Shown here: positions 1 to 8,477 of the stretch, piece by piece
Layout of the letters: each line of letters starts with the position of its first letter
How positions within the stretch are numbered: the stretch's first letter is position 1
Origin: Litoreibacter janthinus
GTDB taxonomy: Bacteria; Pseudomonadota; Alphaproteobacteria; Rhodobacterales; Rhodobacteraceae
Reading direction: 5' to 3'
Assembly: GCF_900111945.1 (NCBI RefSeq)
Contig: NZ_FOYO01000001.1
Location: forward strand, 999,751 to 1,063,750
Length of the DNA stretch: 64,000 bases
Notes under the pieces: model-generated
Database searches by the model: none
What the model was told of the DNA's origin: nothing
What the model saw: only the letters and a program-made list of their open reading frames with translations
Program-made: the position numbers and the translations under genes

Positions 1-1
1 A

Positions 2-1240
2 GGTATTTCCTACACCAAACTCTTTGCCAACGGCGGTCGCTTCTTCGGCGGTATCATCAAGAACCCGGTTCTTGTGGCGCTGCCGATGTTCATCTTCATG
101 GGGCTAATGCTGGATCAATCCGGCGTGGCACAGCGCATGATGAAGGCGATGCAGGTGCTGTTTGGCGCGCTCAAAGGCGGGCTCGCGCTGTCGGTCATGC
201 TGATCGGTATCATCCTTGCGGCATCCACTGGCGTCATCGGGGCCTCCGTGGTGCTGCTGGGCGTAATGGGCATTCCGACAATGATGGCGCAGAATTACTC
301 CAAGCCCATCGCGACGGGGACAATCGCTGCGTCTGGTACCTTGGGTATTCTGATTCCCCCATCGATCATGCTGGTGATCATGTCGGACCAGTTGGCCATT
401 TCGCTTGGCGACTTGTTTATGGGCGCACTGTTCCCCGGCCTCTTGCTCGGCGTGCTCTACATAGTTTTCTTGGTGGTCTATGGCTTGGTCAATCCTAAGG
501 CGATGCCTGTGCCGGAAAACCGCCCTCCTGTGGATATGAAGGTGATCAAGGAAACAGCCTTGTCAGTGATGCCGCCAATGGCGCTGATCCTGCTGGTGCT
601 TGGCTCGATCTTTTTCGGCTTTGCAACTCCGACGGAAGCCTCTGGTCTTGGGGCCATGGGGGCGACCATTCTGGCGCTGCTAAATCGCAAGTTAAACATG
701 ACCGTCTTCAAGGATGTGATGCGCCAAACGCTGAACACCTCGGGCTACATTGTCGGTATCTTCATTGCCGCCAATTTCTTTGCTTTCATCTTGCGCCGTT
801 TCGGTGGCGACCAAATCATCGAGCATATGGTGCTGTCCTCATTCGACGACAAATATCTGGTCGTGATTTTCATCTTGTTCATCATCTTCCTGTTGGGCTT
901 CTTGTTGGACTGGATTGAGATCACGCTGATCATCATGCCGCTTATGCTGCCTGTTGTTCTGGCGTTGGACATACCGGTGGAAGGCTTTGGGGTCGTCGAC
1001 AACCCGTCAATCGTCTGGTTCGCCATTCTGGTGGCGGTGACATTGCAGACGTCTTTCCTGACGCCTCCCGTAGGCTTCGCTCTGTTCTACCTCAAGGGGG
1101 TTTGCCCGCCGGAGATTACGCTGGGCCATATCTACAAGGGTGTTATCCCGTTCGTGTTGCTGCAGCTAGCGGGTCTGGGGATCGTGTTCGCCTTCCCCAG
1201 TATCGTGACATGGCTACCAGCCATCGCTTACGGAAACTAA
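2..1240 (+). CDS. TRAP transporter large permease (DctM family), 5'-truncated by the window
   Basis: This is the membrane permease subunit of a tripartite ATP-independent periplasmic (TRAP) transporter, which imports organic acids by ion symport together with a small permease and a binding protein. The reading frame is open from base 2, so the true start lies outside the window; 412 residues are visible. The protein is almost entirely hydrophobic helices, with the DctM-type stretches ASTGVIGASVVLLGVMGIP and GTLGILIPPSIM and a conserved FATPTEASGLGA loop. The substrate cannot be read from the sequence, and the partner subunits must lie upstream. It ends just before a strong terminator. Confidence 0.93.
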   Translation, partial: GISYTKLFANGGRFFGGIIKNPVLVALPMFIFMGLMLDQSGVAQRMMKAMQVLFGALKGGLALSVMLIGIILAASTGVIGASVVLLGVMGIPTMMAQNYSKPIATGTIAASGTLGILIPPSIMLVIMSDQLAISLGDLFMGALFPGLLLGVLYIVFLVVYGLVNPKAMPVPENRPPVDMKVIKETALSVMPPMALILLVLGSIFFGFATPTEASGLGAMGATILALLNRKLNMTVFKDVMRQTLNTSGYIVGIFIAANFFAFILRRFGGDQIIEHMVLSSFDDKYLVVIFILFIIFLLGFLLDWIEITLIIMPLMLPVVLALDIPVEGFGVVDNPSIVWFAILVAVTLQTSFLTPPVGFALFYLKGVCPPEITLGHIYKGVIPFVLLQLAGLGIVFAFPSIVTWLPAIAYGN

Positions 1241-1248
1241 ACGAAATG

Positions 1249-1271
1249 GCCGCCCCTCGGGGCGGCTTTTT
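1249..1271 (+). terminator. Rho-independent terminator after the TRAP permease
   Basis: Perfect GC-rich hairpin GCCGCCCC / GGGGCGGC with a two-base loop, followed by TTTTT. It lies 8 bases past the permease stop and abuts the stop codon of the convergent nicO-type gene, so it separates the two transcripts. Confidence 0.88.
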
Positions 1272-2194
1272 CATAGGGTGCGCAGCAATAGCCCGCTCGC
1301 GATGAAAACGATAAGCAGACCTGCAACCAGTTCGATCGCTGGGACAATCCGCGCGGCCAGTTTGGACGACGCAAAAGACCCAAGCAGCCCCGCCCGCATC
1401 GTGACCGCAGCAACTCCGACGCCGATGGTGACCACTGCCGTTCCAAGCGCCATGGCAAACGCGCCCGCAATACCTGCGGCGGCAATGCCCATCTGCCATG
1501 TGATAACCAACACGAACAGTGCGCCGGTGCAGGGACGAACCGCGATGCCTGCGATCAGGATCAAGGCATCGCGCAAAGATGTGGCGCTTTCCACTTCCGC
1601 AAGGCTTGGCCCGTGCTTGTGGCCGCACTCCGAGCAAGTGTCGTCCTCAGGATGGTGGTGATCTGCGTGATCGTGACTATGGCTATGGCTATGGATCTTG
1701 CGCTGACCAAAGAATTTCTTCAAGGCGCGGAGCGTCAACCAAAGTCCGATCAGGCCAATCGCCGCATAGCTGAACGGCGCCATATAGTCTTCTGCCGCAC
1801 CGACCATCTGCCCGCGGCTCAGGTTGAACAGCAACACGCCCGCATAGACGAGCGCGATTGCGGTGACCGCCTGCCCAAGGCTCGAAATCAACGAGATAAG
1901 AGACAGTCGAAACCACGGCACCTGACGCCCCAGCCCATAGCCGCCGATCAGCACCTTGCCATGCCCGGGGCCGACCGCATGGAAAAACCCATAAGCAAAG
2001 CAAAGAGTGATCAGCAACGCCAGCGCACCCGGCTCGCCGCCGCGCAACGCGCGCAATGTGCGGGCGATCTGGTTCTGGAAGTCGCGTTGCTCGGACGCCG
2101 CCCAAGCGGCAATGCTGTCAAAGCCGCCGCTGCTCCAAAGCCAGATCAGCGCCGCGATGGCGATGCCAACGGGAACAATTACAATGCGGGGCAT
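1271..2194 (-). CDS. NicO/RcnA-family nickel/cobalt transporter-like membrane protein
   Basis: A 307-residue inner-membrane protein of the NicO (high-affinity nickel/cobalt transporter) family, which includes exporters such as RcnA. Six or so hydrophobic segments are visible. The family-typical HAVGPGHGK motif lies near residues 72-80, and a strongly metal-binding cytoplasmic loop near residues 170-195 contains alternating His-Ser/His-Asp runs plus CSEC and HKHG. The start overlaps the end of the DUF1007 gene by 16 bases, which implies translational coupling. Direction of transport and metal are inferred only; the DUF1007 partner and the neighbouring irr gene point to metal homeostasis. Confidence 0.85.
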   Translation of the reverse strand: MPRIVIVPVGIAIAALIWLWSSGGFDSIAAWAASEQRDFQNQIARTLRALRGGEPGALALLITLCFAYGFFHAVGPGHGKVLIGGYGLGRQVPWFRLSLISLISSLGQAVTAIALVYAGVLLFNLSRGQMVGAAEDYMAPFSYAAIGLIGLWLTLRALKKFFGQRKIHSHSHSHDHADHHHPEDDTCSECGHKHGPSLAEVESATSLRDALILIAGIAVRPCTGALFVLVITWQMGIAAAGIAGAFAMALGTAVVTIGVGVAAVTMRAGLLGSFASSKLAARIVPAIELVAGLLIVFIASGLLLRTL

Positions 2195-2850
2195 GTGACG
2201 CGAATATCGGTGGCAAAGTCGCCGCCGATCAGCGGGATGTCATTTTCCTCAAGGTCGGCATTCGCGTCCAGCGTCAGAAGCTGCGCCTGCATTTGCGCCA
2301 ATTGGCCGTCAATGTCCGGCTCGATGCGCAGGACTTTGCAATCGTCACGTCCGCTCAGTGTGACTGGCAGTGTGACGTCGTAGGCCGTATAATAGGTCGG
2401 GTCGAACGCCTTAAGTGACAGGGTTTCGTCCTCAATCAGTGGCGTTCCGGTGATTTCGCGCAGATGCGTGGAAATGAGGCGCCCGTCGATCATGTCAGCC
2501 GTCGGCTCCATGGGGCCCGACAAGGTCAACACTTGCCCGTCTAGCAAGACCTCCAGATCGCCCGCATAGCCTTCAACCCATTCGGCATCAAACCCCGCCA
2601 TCTGGTCACGCTCTAGATCGGTCAGCGCCCCGTCATGATCGGTGTCGAGCTTGTAGTCTTCCGACAGCAGCAGCGAATAAAGATCGTCGTATTTCCACGT
2701 CACACGCACATGCGTCAGTCGGCCGGTGTCGTCAAAAATGACCTCAATTCCGGTGTCGATAAAGATGTGGGGGTGGGCAAATGTGGGCGTGGTGCCCAAG
2801 GACAGAAACGCTGCGGTGAATGCGGCAAAGCCTTTTCGCATAGGTAACAT
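2179..2850 (-). CDS. DUF1007 family periplasmic protein
   Basis: A 223-residue exported protein. An N-terminal signal peptide ends near THPTFAHPH-type sequence (residues about 1-25), followed by the DUF1007 hallmark HPHIFIDTGIEVIFDD and the VTWKYDDLYSLL segment. DUF1007 proteins are regularly paired with NicO transporters and are presumed to act as periplasmic metal-handling partners; the biochemical role is not established. It sits 29 bases downstream of irr on the same strand and overlaps the nicO-type gene, so the three probably share a transcript. Confidence 0.85.
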   Translation of the reverse strand: MLPMRKGFAAFTAAFLSLGTTPTFAHPHIFIDTGIEVIFDDTGRLTHVRVTWKYDDLYSLLLSEDYKLDTDHDGALTDLERDQMAGFDAEWVEGYAGDLEVLLDGQVLTLSGPMEPTADMIDGRLISTHLREITGTPLIEDETLSLKAFDPTYYTAYDVTLPVTLSGRDDCKVLRIEPDIDGQLAQMQAQLLTLDANADLEENDIPLIGGDFATDIRVTCPAL

Positions 2851-2879
2851 GCGGTTTGGTGTCCTTAACCTAGATGGGG

Positions 2880-3296
2880 TTAGGTGCGGCGAAGACGGAT
2901 GACGACGTCGACCTTGGCAATTTCCGTGCCCTCAGGCGCGTCTGGCAGGGCGGCGATCTCCAGCTGTTCTTTGGGTGCGTCTGTCAGATGCCCCTCGTCT
3001 TCCCAGAAGAAGTGCGGGTGGTCGTCTACGCGGGTATCAAAATAGCTTTTGGTGCCATCGACCATGATTTCGCGGATAAGGCCAGCCTCCGAGAAGGCCT
3101 TGAGCGTGTTATAGACCGTAGCCAGCGACACGCCGTCGGTGCGGTCGGTTGCGGCGGCATGAAGGCTTTCGGCGGTGATGTGGCGATGCTGGCCATCACC
3201 GACCAGCAGCTCGGCCAGGGCCACGCGCTGACGTGTCGGGCGCAATCCGGCACCCGCCAACCAATCTGTTCCACGCTTTGTCGTCTCTGACATCAT
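2880..3296 (-). CDS. irr: Iron response regulator Irr (Fur family)
   Basis: A 138-residue Fur-superfamily DNA-binding regulator that in Rhizobiales and Rhodobacterales controls iron and haem genes through haem-dependent turnover or activity. Visible features are the winged-helix entry LRPTRQRVALAELL, an HRHITAESLH segment, the recognition helix VSLATVYNTLKAF, and the HPHFFWEDEGHL metal/haem-binding region typical of Irr rather than Fur or Zur. It is divergent from fabA, an arrangement common in alphaproteobacteria. No N-terminal GCPWH-type haem regulatory motif is present, as in many non-Bradyrhizobium Irr proteins. Confidence 0.9.
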   Translation of the reverse strand: MMSETTKRGTDWLAGAGLRPTRQRVALAELLVGDGQHRHITAESLHAAATDRTDGVSLATVYNTLKAFSEAGLIREIMVDGTKSYFDTRVDDHPHFFWEDEGHLTDAPKEQLEIAALPDAPEGTEIAKVDVVIRLRRT

Positions 3297-3457
3297 GAGC
3301 CAAAATCCCTTTGCTTGCTTTACATATAGGGCGTCTACCCCCCATGTTTCAAATGAAAATCAGTCGCCGACGGCCATATGGCGGCCCTTGCACGCCGCGA
3401 AGTGCCAATGCTAGATGGACTGTAAGGAAACAACACGAGACATGGGGGCAGGGTAGA
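3297..3457. promoter_or_regulatory. Divergent irr / fabA promoter region
   Basis: 161 bases without a gene between irr and fabA. It must hold the promoters for both directions. An AT-richer patch (tttgcttgctttacatata, about 3310-3328) lies near the irr side. I see no convincing Irr iron-control element or FabR/FadR-type palindrome. Confidence 0.5.
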
Positions 3458-3967
3458 ATGAGCGATTACCCAACGAGCTTTGACAGGGACGCACTTCTGA
3501 AATGCGCACGCGGCGAACTGTTTGGCCCCGGCAACGCGCAGCTTCCCGAGCCGCCGATGCTGATGATGGACCGTATTACCGACATCTCCGGCGATGGTGG
3601 CGCGCATGGCAAAGGCCATGTGATTGCAGAATTCGATATCAAACCCGATCTGTGGTTTTTCGACTGCCACTTCCCCGGCAACCCGATCATGCCAGGGTGC
3701 CTCGGCCTCGACGGATTGTGGCAATTGACCGGTTTCAACCTTGGCTGGCGCGGCTGGCAGGGGCGCGGCTACGCATTGGGCGTCGGCGAAGTGAAGCTAA
3801 CCGGCATGGTGCGCCCGGACCGCAAGATGCTGACCTATAAGATTGACTTCACCAAAGCGATCCAAACCCGCCGCCTGACCATGGGCGTGGCTGATGGTAT
3901 AGTGGAGGCCGATGGCGAGGTTATCTACCAAGTTAAAGACATGAAAGTCGCTCTCTCCGAGAGCTAA
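3458..3967 (+). CDS. fabA: 3-hydroxydecanoyl-ACP dehydratase/isomerase FabA
   Basis: A bifunctional dehydratase and trans-2/cis-3-decenoyl-ACP isomerase that commits acyl chains to unsaturated fatty acid synthesis in the cytoplasm. The 169-residue length fits the family. The catalytic His lies in [14 protein letters not shown] and the catalytic Asp in [12 protein letters not shown]. The frame is open further upstream, but the start at 3458 ([11 protein letters not shown]) aligns with known FabA N-termini and follows a purine-rich GGGGGCAGGGTAGA. It is followed after 21 bases by fabB. Confidence 0.95.
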   Translation: MSDYPTSFDRDALLKCARGELFGPGNAQLPEPPMLMMDRITDISGDGGAHGKGHVIAEFDIKPDLWFFDCHFPGNPIMPGCLGLDGLWQLTGFNLGWRGWQGRGYALGVGEVKLTGMVRPDRKMLTYKIDFTKAIQTRRLTMGVADGIVEADGEVIYQVKDMKVALSES

Positions 3968-3988
3968 AGTCCAAAGAGGAGCACGCCC

Positions 3989-5218
3989 ATGCGTCGCGTC
4001 GTCGTTACAGGTCTGGGGATTGTCTCCCCCATTGGCAACTCAGCCGAAGAAGTCACCACCGCTCTGAAATCCGGCACCTCCGGCATCGTTGCCTCGGAGG
4101 AAATGGCCGAGCACGGGTTCCGTAGCCAGATCGCGGGGACGCTGAAGATTGATGTGGCCGAGCATGTCGACAAACGCCGCCTCCGCTTCATGGGGCCGGG
4201 TGCCGCCTATGCCCATATCGCAATGGAACAAGCGATCGCCGATGCAGGGCTGGAAGAAAGCGACGTCATTAACCCGCGCACCGGCCTGATTGCAGGCTCC
4301 GGCGGGCCGTCCACCTCTGCCATGTTTGCGGCACACCAGTCAGTTCTGAAAACCGGTGCAACCAAGCGGATCGGTCCATTTGCGGTTCCGAAATGCATGG
4401 GCTCAACCATTTCCGCTAACTTGGCGACCGCATACCAGATCAAGGGCATCAACTACTCGATTACCTCTGCCTGCTCGACCTCACTGCACTGCATCGGGGC
4501 CGCAAGCGAGCAGATCATGATGGGCAAGCAAGACGTCATGTTCGCAGGCGGCGGCGAGGAATTAGACTGGACTCTGTCCTGCCTGTTCGACGCGATGGGC
4601 GCGATGTCGTCCAAATATAACGACACGCCCACCCGCGCCTCCCGCGCCTTTGATGCGGACCGCGACGGCTTCGTGATCGCAGGCGGTGGCGGTATCGTTG
4701 TGCTGGAAGACCTAGAGCACGCCAAAGCGCGCGGTGCGAAAATCTATGCCGAAGTGACCGGTTTCGGTGCTACCTCAGATGGGGCAGACATGGTCGCGCC
4801 CTCGGGTGAAGGCGGCGAGCGCGCGATGCGTTTGGCAATGGGCTCCATCCCAGACGGCCGCAAGGTCAGCTATATCAACGCACACGGTACATCGACGCCA
4901 GTAGGTGACGTGGGCGAGGTCGAGGCCGTGCGTCGCGTCTTCGGCGAAGGCACGACGCCACCCATCAGTTCTACCAAGTCGATGACCGGCCACTCCCAAG
5001 GCGCCACTGGCGCACAGGAAGCCGTTTATTGTCTGCTGATGCTGAAGAACGACTTCATCGCGCCTTCGATCAATGTAGAGACGCTTGATCCGGCATTAAA
5101 GCCCGCCGAAATCGCCACTTCACTCGTGGAGAATGCCGGGCTGGACACTGTTATGACCAACTCCTTCGGGTTTGGCGGGACCAACGGGTCCATGTTGCTT
5201 TCAAAATTCGAGGGATAA
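3989..5218 (+). CDS. fabB: 3-oxoacyl-ACP synthase I FabB
   Basis: Condensing enzyme (KAS I) that elongates cis-unsaturated acyl-ACP and works with FabA. At 409 residues it is of normal length, and the Cys-His-His triad is intact: Cys in ITSACSTSLHCIG, His in NAHGTSTPVGD and His in SMTGHSQGATGA. The C-terminal FGFGGTNGS loop is also present. A GAGGAG ribosome-binding site precedes the ATG. It is 3 bases upstream of fabI, so fabA-fabB-fabI form one operon. Confidence 0.96.
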   Translation: MRRVVVTGLGIVSPIGNSAEEVTTALKSGTSGIVASEEMAEHGFRSQIAGTLKIDVAEHVDKRRLRFMGPGAAYAHIAMEQAIADAGLEESDVINPRTGLIAGSGGPSTSAMFAAHQSVLKTGATKRIGPFAVPKCMGSTISANLATAYQIKGINYSITSACSTSLHCIGAASEQIMMGKQDVMFAGGGEELDWTLSCLFDAMGAMSSKYNDTPTRASRAFDADRDGFVIAGGGGIVVLEDLEHAKARGAKIYAEVTGFGATSDGADMVAPSGEGGERAMRLAMGSIPDGRKVSYINAHGTSTPVGDVGEVEAVRRVFGEGTTPPISSTKSMTGHSQGATGAQEAVYCLLMLKNDFIAPSINVETLDPALKPAEIATSLVENAGLDTVMTNSFGFGGTNGSMLLSKFEG

Positions 5219-5221
5219 GAA

Positions 5222-6010
5222 ATGGCTGGATTGATGGACGGCAAGCGCGGCCTGATCATGGGGGTCGCCAATGAGCGGTCGATCGCGTGGGGGATCGCCA
5301 AGGCAATGGCCGAGCAGGGCGCAGAGCTGGCGTTTTCCTATCAGGGCGAAGCGTTCGGCAAACGCGTAGAGCCGCTCGCCGCTTCTCTTGGCTCCGACAT
5401 TCTTGTGGATGTCGATGTGACCGACGACGACTCGCTGGATGCCTGCTTCAAAACGCTTGAAGACAAGTGGGGCAGCTTGGATTTCGTGGTGCACGCCATC
5501 GCATTCTCGGACAAGAACGAGCTGACGGGGCGCTTCATCAACACGTCGCGCGAGAACTTCAAAAACTCCATGGTCATCAGCTGTTACTCGCTGATCGACG
5601 TCGCCCGCCGCGCGGCTCCTTTGATGAAGGACGGTGGCACATTGTTGACATTGACCTATCAAGGGTCCAACCGCGTGACGCCGTTCTACAACGTCATGGG
5701 CGTTGCCAAAGCGGCGCTGGAATCCACCGTTCGTTATTTGGCCAACGATCTTGGCCCCGACGGCATCCGTGTCAACGCCATCTCCCCCGGTCCGATGAAG
5801 ACCCTTGCCGGTGCGGCCATTGGTGGCGCGCGCAAGACCTTCCGCCAGACCGAAGCGAATGCACCTATGCGCGCAAACGCGACGCTGGAGGCCGTGGGCG
5901 GCACTGCGGTGTATCTGGCGAGCGATCAGGGCAACTGCACCACAGGCGAGATCATCCGCGTCGATGGCGGCTATCACGTGCTGGGAATGCCGCAGCCAGA
6001 AAACCTCTAA
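5222..6010 (+). CDS. fabI: Enoyl-ACP reductase (NADH) FabI
   Basis: SDR-type reductase performing the last step of each fatty acid elongation cycle. The 262-residue protein has the FabI nucleotide-binding start GLIMGVANERSIAWGIA, the catalytic Tyr-x6-Lys as YNVMGVAKAALE, and the ISPGPMKTLAGAAIGG substrate loop. It is the third gene of the fab operon. FabI is the target of triclosan and isoniazid-type inhibitors in other bacteria. Confidence 0.95.
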   Translation: MAGLMDGKRGLIMGVANERSIAWGIAKAMAEQGAELAFSYQGEAFGKRVEPLAASLGSDILVDVDVTDDDSLDACFKTLEDKWGSLDFVVHAIAFSDKNELTGRFINTSRENFKNSMVISCYSLIDVARRAAPLMKDGGTLLTLTYQGSNRVTPFYNVMGVAKAALESTVRYLANDLGPDGIRVNAISPGPMKTLAGAAIGGARKTFRQTEANAPMRANATLEAVGGTAVYLASDQGNCTTGEIIRVDGGYHVLGMPQPENL

Positions 6011-6133
6011 GCCCTTCCGGCGTTCAATTCCGCAGATTTTTGCCCCATCGGGTCAAGATGACGCCCATTCGCAGTCCTTCTTTGGCCACTTTATTCGGGT
6101 TTTGTACTCGCAGTTTGTTAAAGAAAGATCCGA

Positions 6134-6916
6134 ATGCTGGTGCTATTTGCAACGCTCGTTTTGTGCTTGATGATGCTCTGCACGCTGCGGGGTGGGCTGG
6201 TGTCCAACCGCGGGCTCACCATCGTTGGCATGGATATCCAAGGCCTCGGTATGGGCGTGCTCGCCTTCGTGGCAGCCGCTTGGTATTTTGGCCCGCTCTA
6301 CGGGGTCGCGATTGTTCTGTCGGTGATGATCCACGAGTTTGGCCATGTTGCCGCCTACCGGATCGCCGGCCATGACGATGCGCGGTTTCGCCTGATCCCG
6401 TTGATGGGCGGCGTAGCGATTTCGGATCGCGCGCCCGAAACGCAGGCGCACGATTTCTTCATCACGCTGATGGGCCCCGGCATCTGCCTCGCCCCTATGG
6501 CATTGGCCTATTCAATATCAGACATGGTCGCGCCGTTCTCTGCTGATGCAGCGGAGTTCCTTTGGGTCTTCGCAATCGTGACGGGTGCCTTGAACTTCTT
6601 CAACTTGCTGCCCTTCTGGCCTTTGGATGGCGGACGTTGCATGCGCATTTTGACCGACACTTTCGTGCCCGGTGCGACAAATTTCGTGACCATCGCGATG
6701 AGCGCGGCTTTGGCCGCTGCCGCAGTGGCAATGCAATCCATGGTTCTGTTCTTCTTCGCGATCCTCGGAGCACAGTCGCTGTTTACGTGGTCGGCCGCAT
6801 GGACGCAGACCAAACGGCTGACTAAGGCACAAGGCCTGATCGCCTTGGGGGCTTATCTGTTTACGGTGGGTGCCCATTTCTGGGGTGGTTTCACAATGTT
6901 GGCCCGCTACCTTTAG
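6134..6916 (+). CDS. M50-family site-2 protease-like membrane metalloprotease
   Basis: A 260-residue polytopic membrane protein with the zinc-protease signature HEFGH in MIHEFGHVAAYRIAGHDD and the second M50 motif, an Asp ligand, in FFNLLPFWPLDGGR. These are the two catalytic elements of S2P/SpoIVFB-like intramembrane proteases. There are six predicted hydrophobic segments. PDZ and CBS domains are absent, so it is a minimal member. Its substrate is unknown, and the neighbouring genes give no clue. Confidence 0.85.
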   Translation: MLVLFATLVLCLMMLCTLRGGLVSNRGLTIVGMDIQGLGMGVLAFVAAAWYFGPLYGVAIVLSVMIHEFGHVAAYRIAGHDDARFRLIPLMGGVAISDRAPETQAHDFFITLMGPGICLAPMALAYSISDMVAPFSADAAEFLWVFAIVTGALNFFNLLPFWPLDGGRCMRILTDTFVPGATNFVTIAMSAALAAAAVAMQSMVLFFFAILGAQSLFTWSAAWTQTKRLTKAQGLIALGAYLFTVGAHFWGGFTMLARYL

Positions 6917-6972
6917 GCGTTTTCCTCTGTCTTGGGCTGTGCCAAGCTGCCCTCAACGACGGAGGAGTTTCC

Positions 6973-7659
6973 ATGCCAATTACCACCTGTGTTTTTGATG
7001 CCTATGGCACGCTGTTTGACGTGTCCGCCGCAGCCCGCCTCGCGGCTGAGGAGCCGGGTCGCGACAAGCTGGCTGCGTGCTGGCAGAAGGTCGCAAATGA
7101 CTGGCGTCTCAAGCAGTTGCAATACACATGGTTGCGTGCGGTGACCGGTGACCATGCTGATTTCTGGGACGTGACCCAGAACGGGCTGGATTGGGCGATG
7201 GAAGCAAACGGTCTCGAAGATCCAGAACTGCGGGAACGTCTTTTGGCCCTCTACTGGGAGCTGCGCGCCTACAAGGAAGTCCCCTTCATGTTGGCACATC
7301 TGAAAGCGGCAGGGATGAACACGGCCATTCTGTCCAACGGCTCCCCCAATATGCTGGACGGTGCCGTCTCTTCCGCTGGAATTGGCGAGAACCTTGATGA
7401 TGTTCTGTCTGTTGAGGATGTCGGGGTCTTCAAACCACATGCGTCGGTCTATGATTTGGTGGGCAAGCGCTTCGACTGCTCAAAAGACGAGGTGCTGTTC
7501 GTGTCATCAAACGGTTGGGATGCCGGATGCGCGACGGGCTATGGCTTCACCACTGCTTGGGTGAACCGCGCCGGAGAGCCGATGGATCGCCTGCCGTGGA
7601 AACCTGCTCATGTCCTAAGTGACCTCACCACGATCCCAGAATTGGCAGCGTCACTATGA
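6973..7659 (+). CDS. Haloacid dehalogenase type II (HAD-IA hydrolase)
   Basis: A 228-residue HAD-superfamily enzyme of the L-2-haloacid dehalogenase group, which hydrolyses 2-halo acids through an aspartyl ester. Visible motifs are DAYGTLFD (nucleophile Asp near residue 9), LSNGSP (motif II), the Lys in GVFKPHASVYD, and SSNGWDAGCATGYG, where dehalogenases carry their SSNxxD signature. A GGAGGAG ribosome-binding site precedes the start. The end overlaps the next gene by 4 bases (ATGA), starting a four-gene coupled operon. Dehalogenase activity is likely but the true substrate is unproven. Confidence 0.85.
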   Translation: MPITTCVFDAYGTLFDVSAAARLAAEEPGRDKLAACWQKVANDWRLKQLQYTWLRAVTGDHADFWDVTQNGLDWAMEANGLEDPELRERLLALYWELRAYKEVPFMLAHLKAAGMNTAILSNGSPNMLDGAVSSAGIGENLDDVLSVEDVGVFKPHASVYDLVGKRFDCSKDEVLFVSSNGWDAGCATGYGFTTAWVNRAGEPMDRLPWKPAHVLSDLTTIPELAASL

Positions 7660-8477
7660 GCAAGTTTACCGCCGCGGACGGCATTTCGCTGCATTACTCT
7701 GACGAAGGCGAAGGGCTACCCGTCCTGTGCCTCGCGGGTCTCACTCGCAACGGGTCGGACTTTGACTACGTCGCGCCGCATCTGAAAGGTGTCCGCCTCA
7801 TCCGCATGGACTATCGCGGGCGCGGGCAGTCCGATTGGGCCGACCCGTCGACCTACACCTTGCCGCAAGAGGGTCAGGACGCACTGGCATTGCTGGACCA
7901 TCTGGGCATCGAGAAAGCCGCCATTCTGGGAACCTCGCGCGGAGGGATCATCGCGATGGGGCTTGCCGCCGCGGTCAAAGACCGCCTGCTTGGGGTATGC
8001 ATGAACGACATCGGCCCCGAGATCGCAGAGCCTGGGTTGGAAGCGATCAAAGGCTATCTGGGTCGACGGCCCAACTTTAAAACCTATGACGAGGCGACAT
8101 CCCAACGCGCCAAGCTTATGGCGGGGTTCGAGGGAGTGCCTGAAACCCGCTGGCGCGAAGAGGCGCAGAAACACTACATCGAGAAACCGGACGGCTTGGA
8201 TATCAACTATGACCCAAAGCTGCGGGATGGTGTGCTGTCAGGCCCTCAGAACCTGAACCCCGACCTATGGCCGTTCTTTGATGCTTTAGCAGGTTTACCG
8301 CTGGCACTTATACGTGGGGCAAACTCGGACCTGCTGACGCCAGAGACCACAGCCGAAATGGTGCGCCGTAGGCCCGACATGCTGGTGGCAGAGGTGCCGG
8401 GACGCGGCCATGTGCCATTCCTTGATGAACCCGAATCCCTATTGGTGATCAAAGCTTGGCTACAGGAAATGCAATGA
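7656..8477 (+). CDS. Alpha/beta-fold hydrolase
   Basis: A 273-residue serine hydrolase of the alpha/beta fold. The oxyanion region is VLCLAGLTRNGSDF, the nucleophile elbow is GTSRGG, and the catalytic His is in GRGHVPFLDEP; an acidic residue in GANSDLLTPE is a good catalytic Asp. The substrate is unknown. The ATGA overlaps at both ends imply translational coupling to the dehalogenase and dehydratase genes, so it probably acts in the same small-molecule pathway. Confidence 0.85.
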   Translation: MSKFTAADGISLHYSDEGEGLPVLCLAGLTRNGSDFDYVAPHLKGVRLIRMDYRGRGQSDWADPSTYTLPQEGQDALALLDHLGIEKAAILGTSRGGIIAMGLAAAVKDRLLGVCMNDIGPEIAEPGLEAIKGYLGRRPNFKTYDEATSQRAKLMAGFEGVPETRWREEAQKHYIEKPDGLDINYDPKLRDGVLSGPQNLNPDLWPFFDALAGLPLALIRGANSDLLTPETTAEMVRRRPDMLVAEVPGRGHVPFLDEPESLLVIKAWLQEMQ

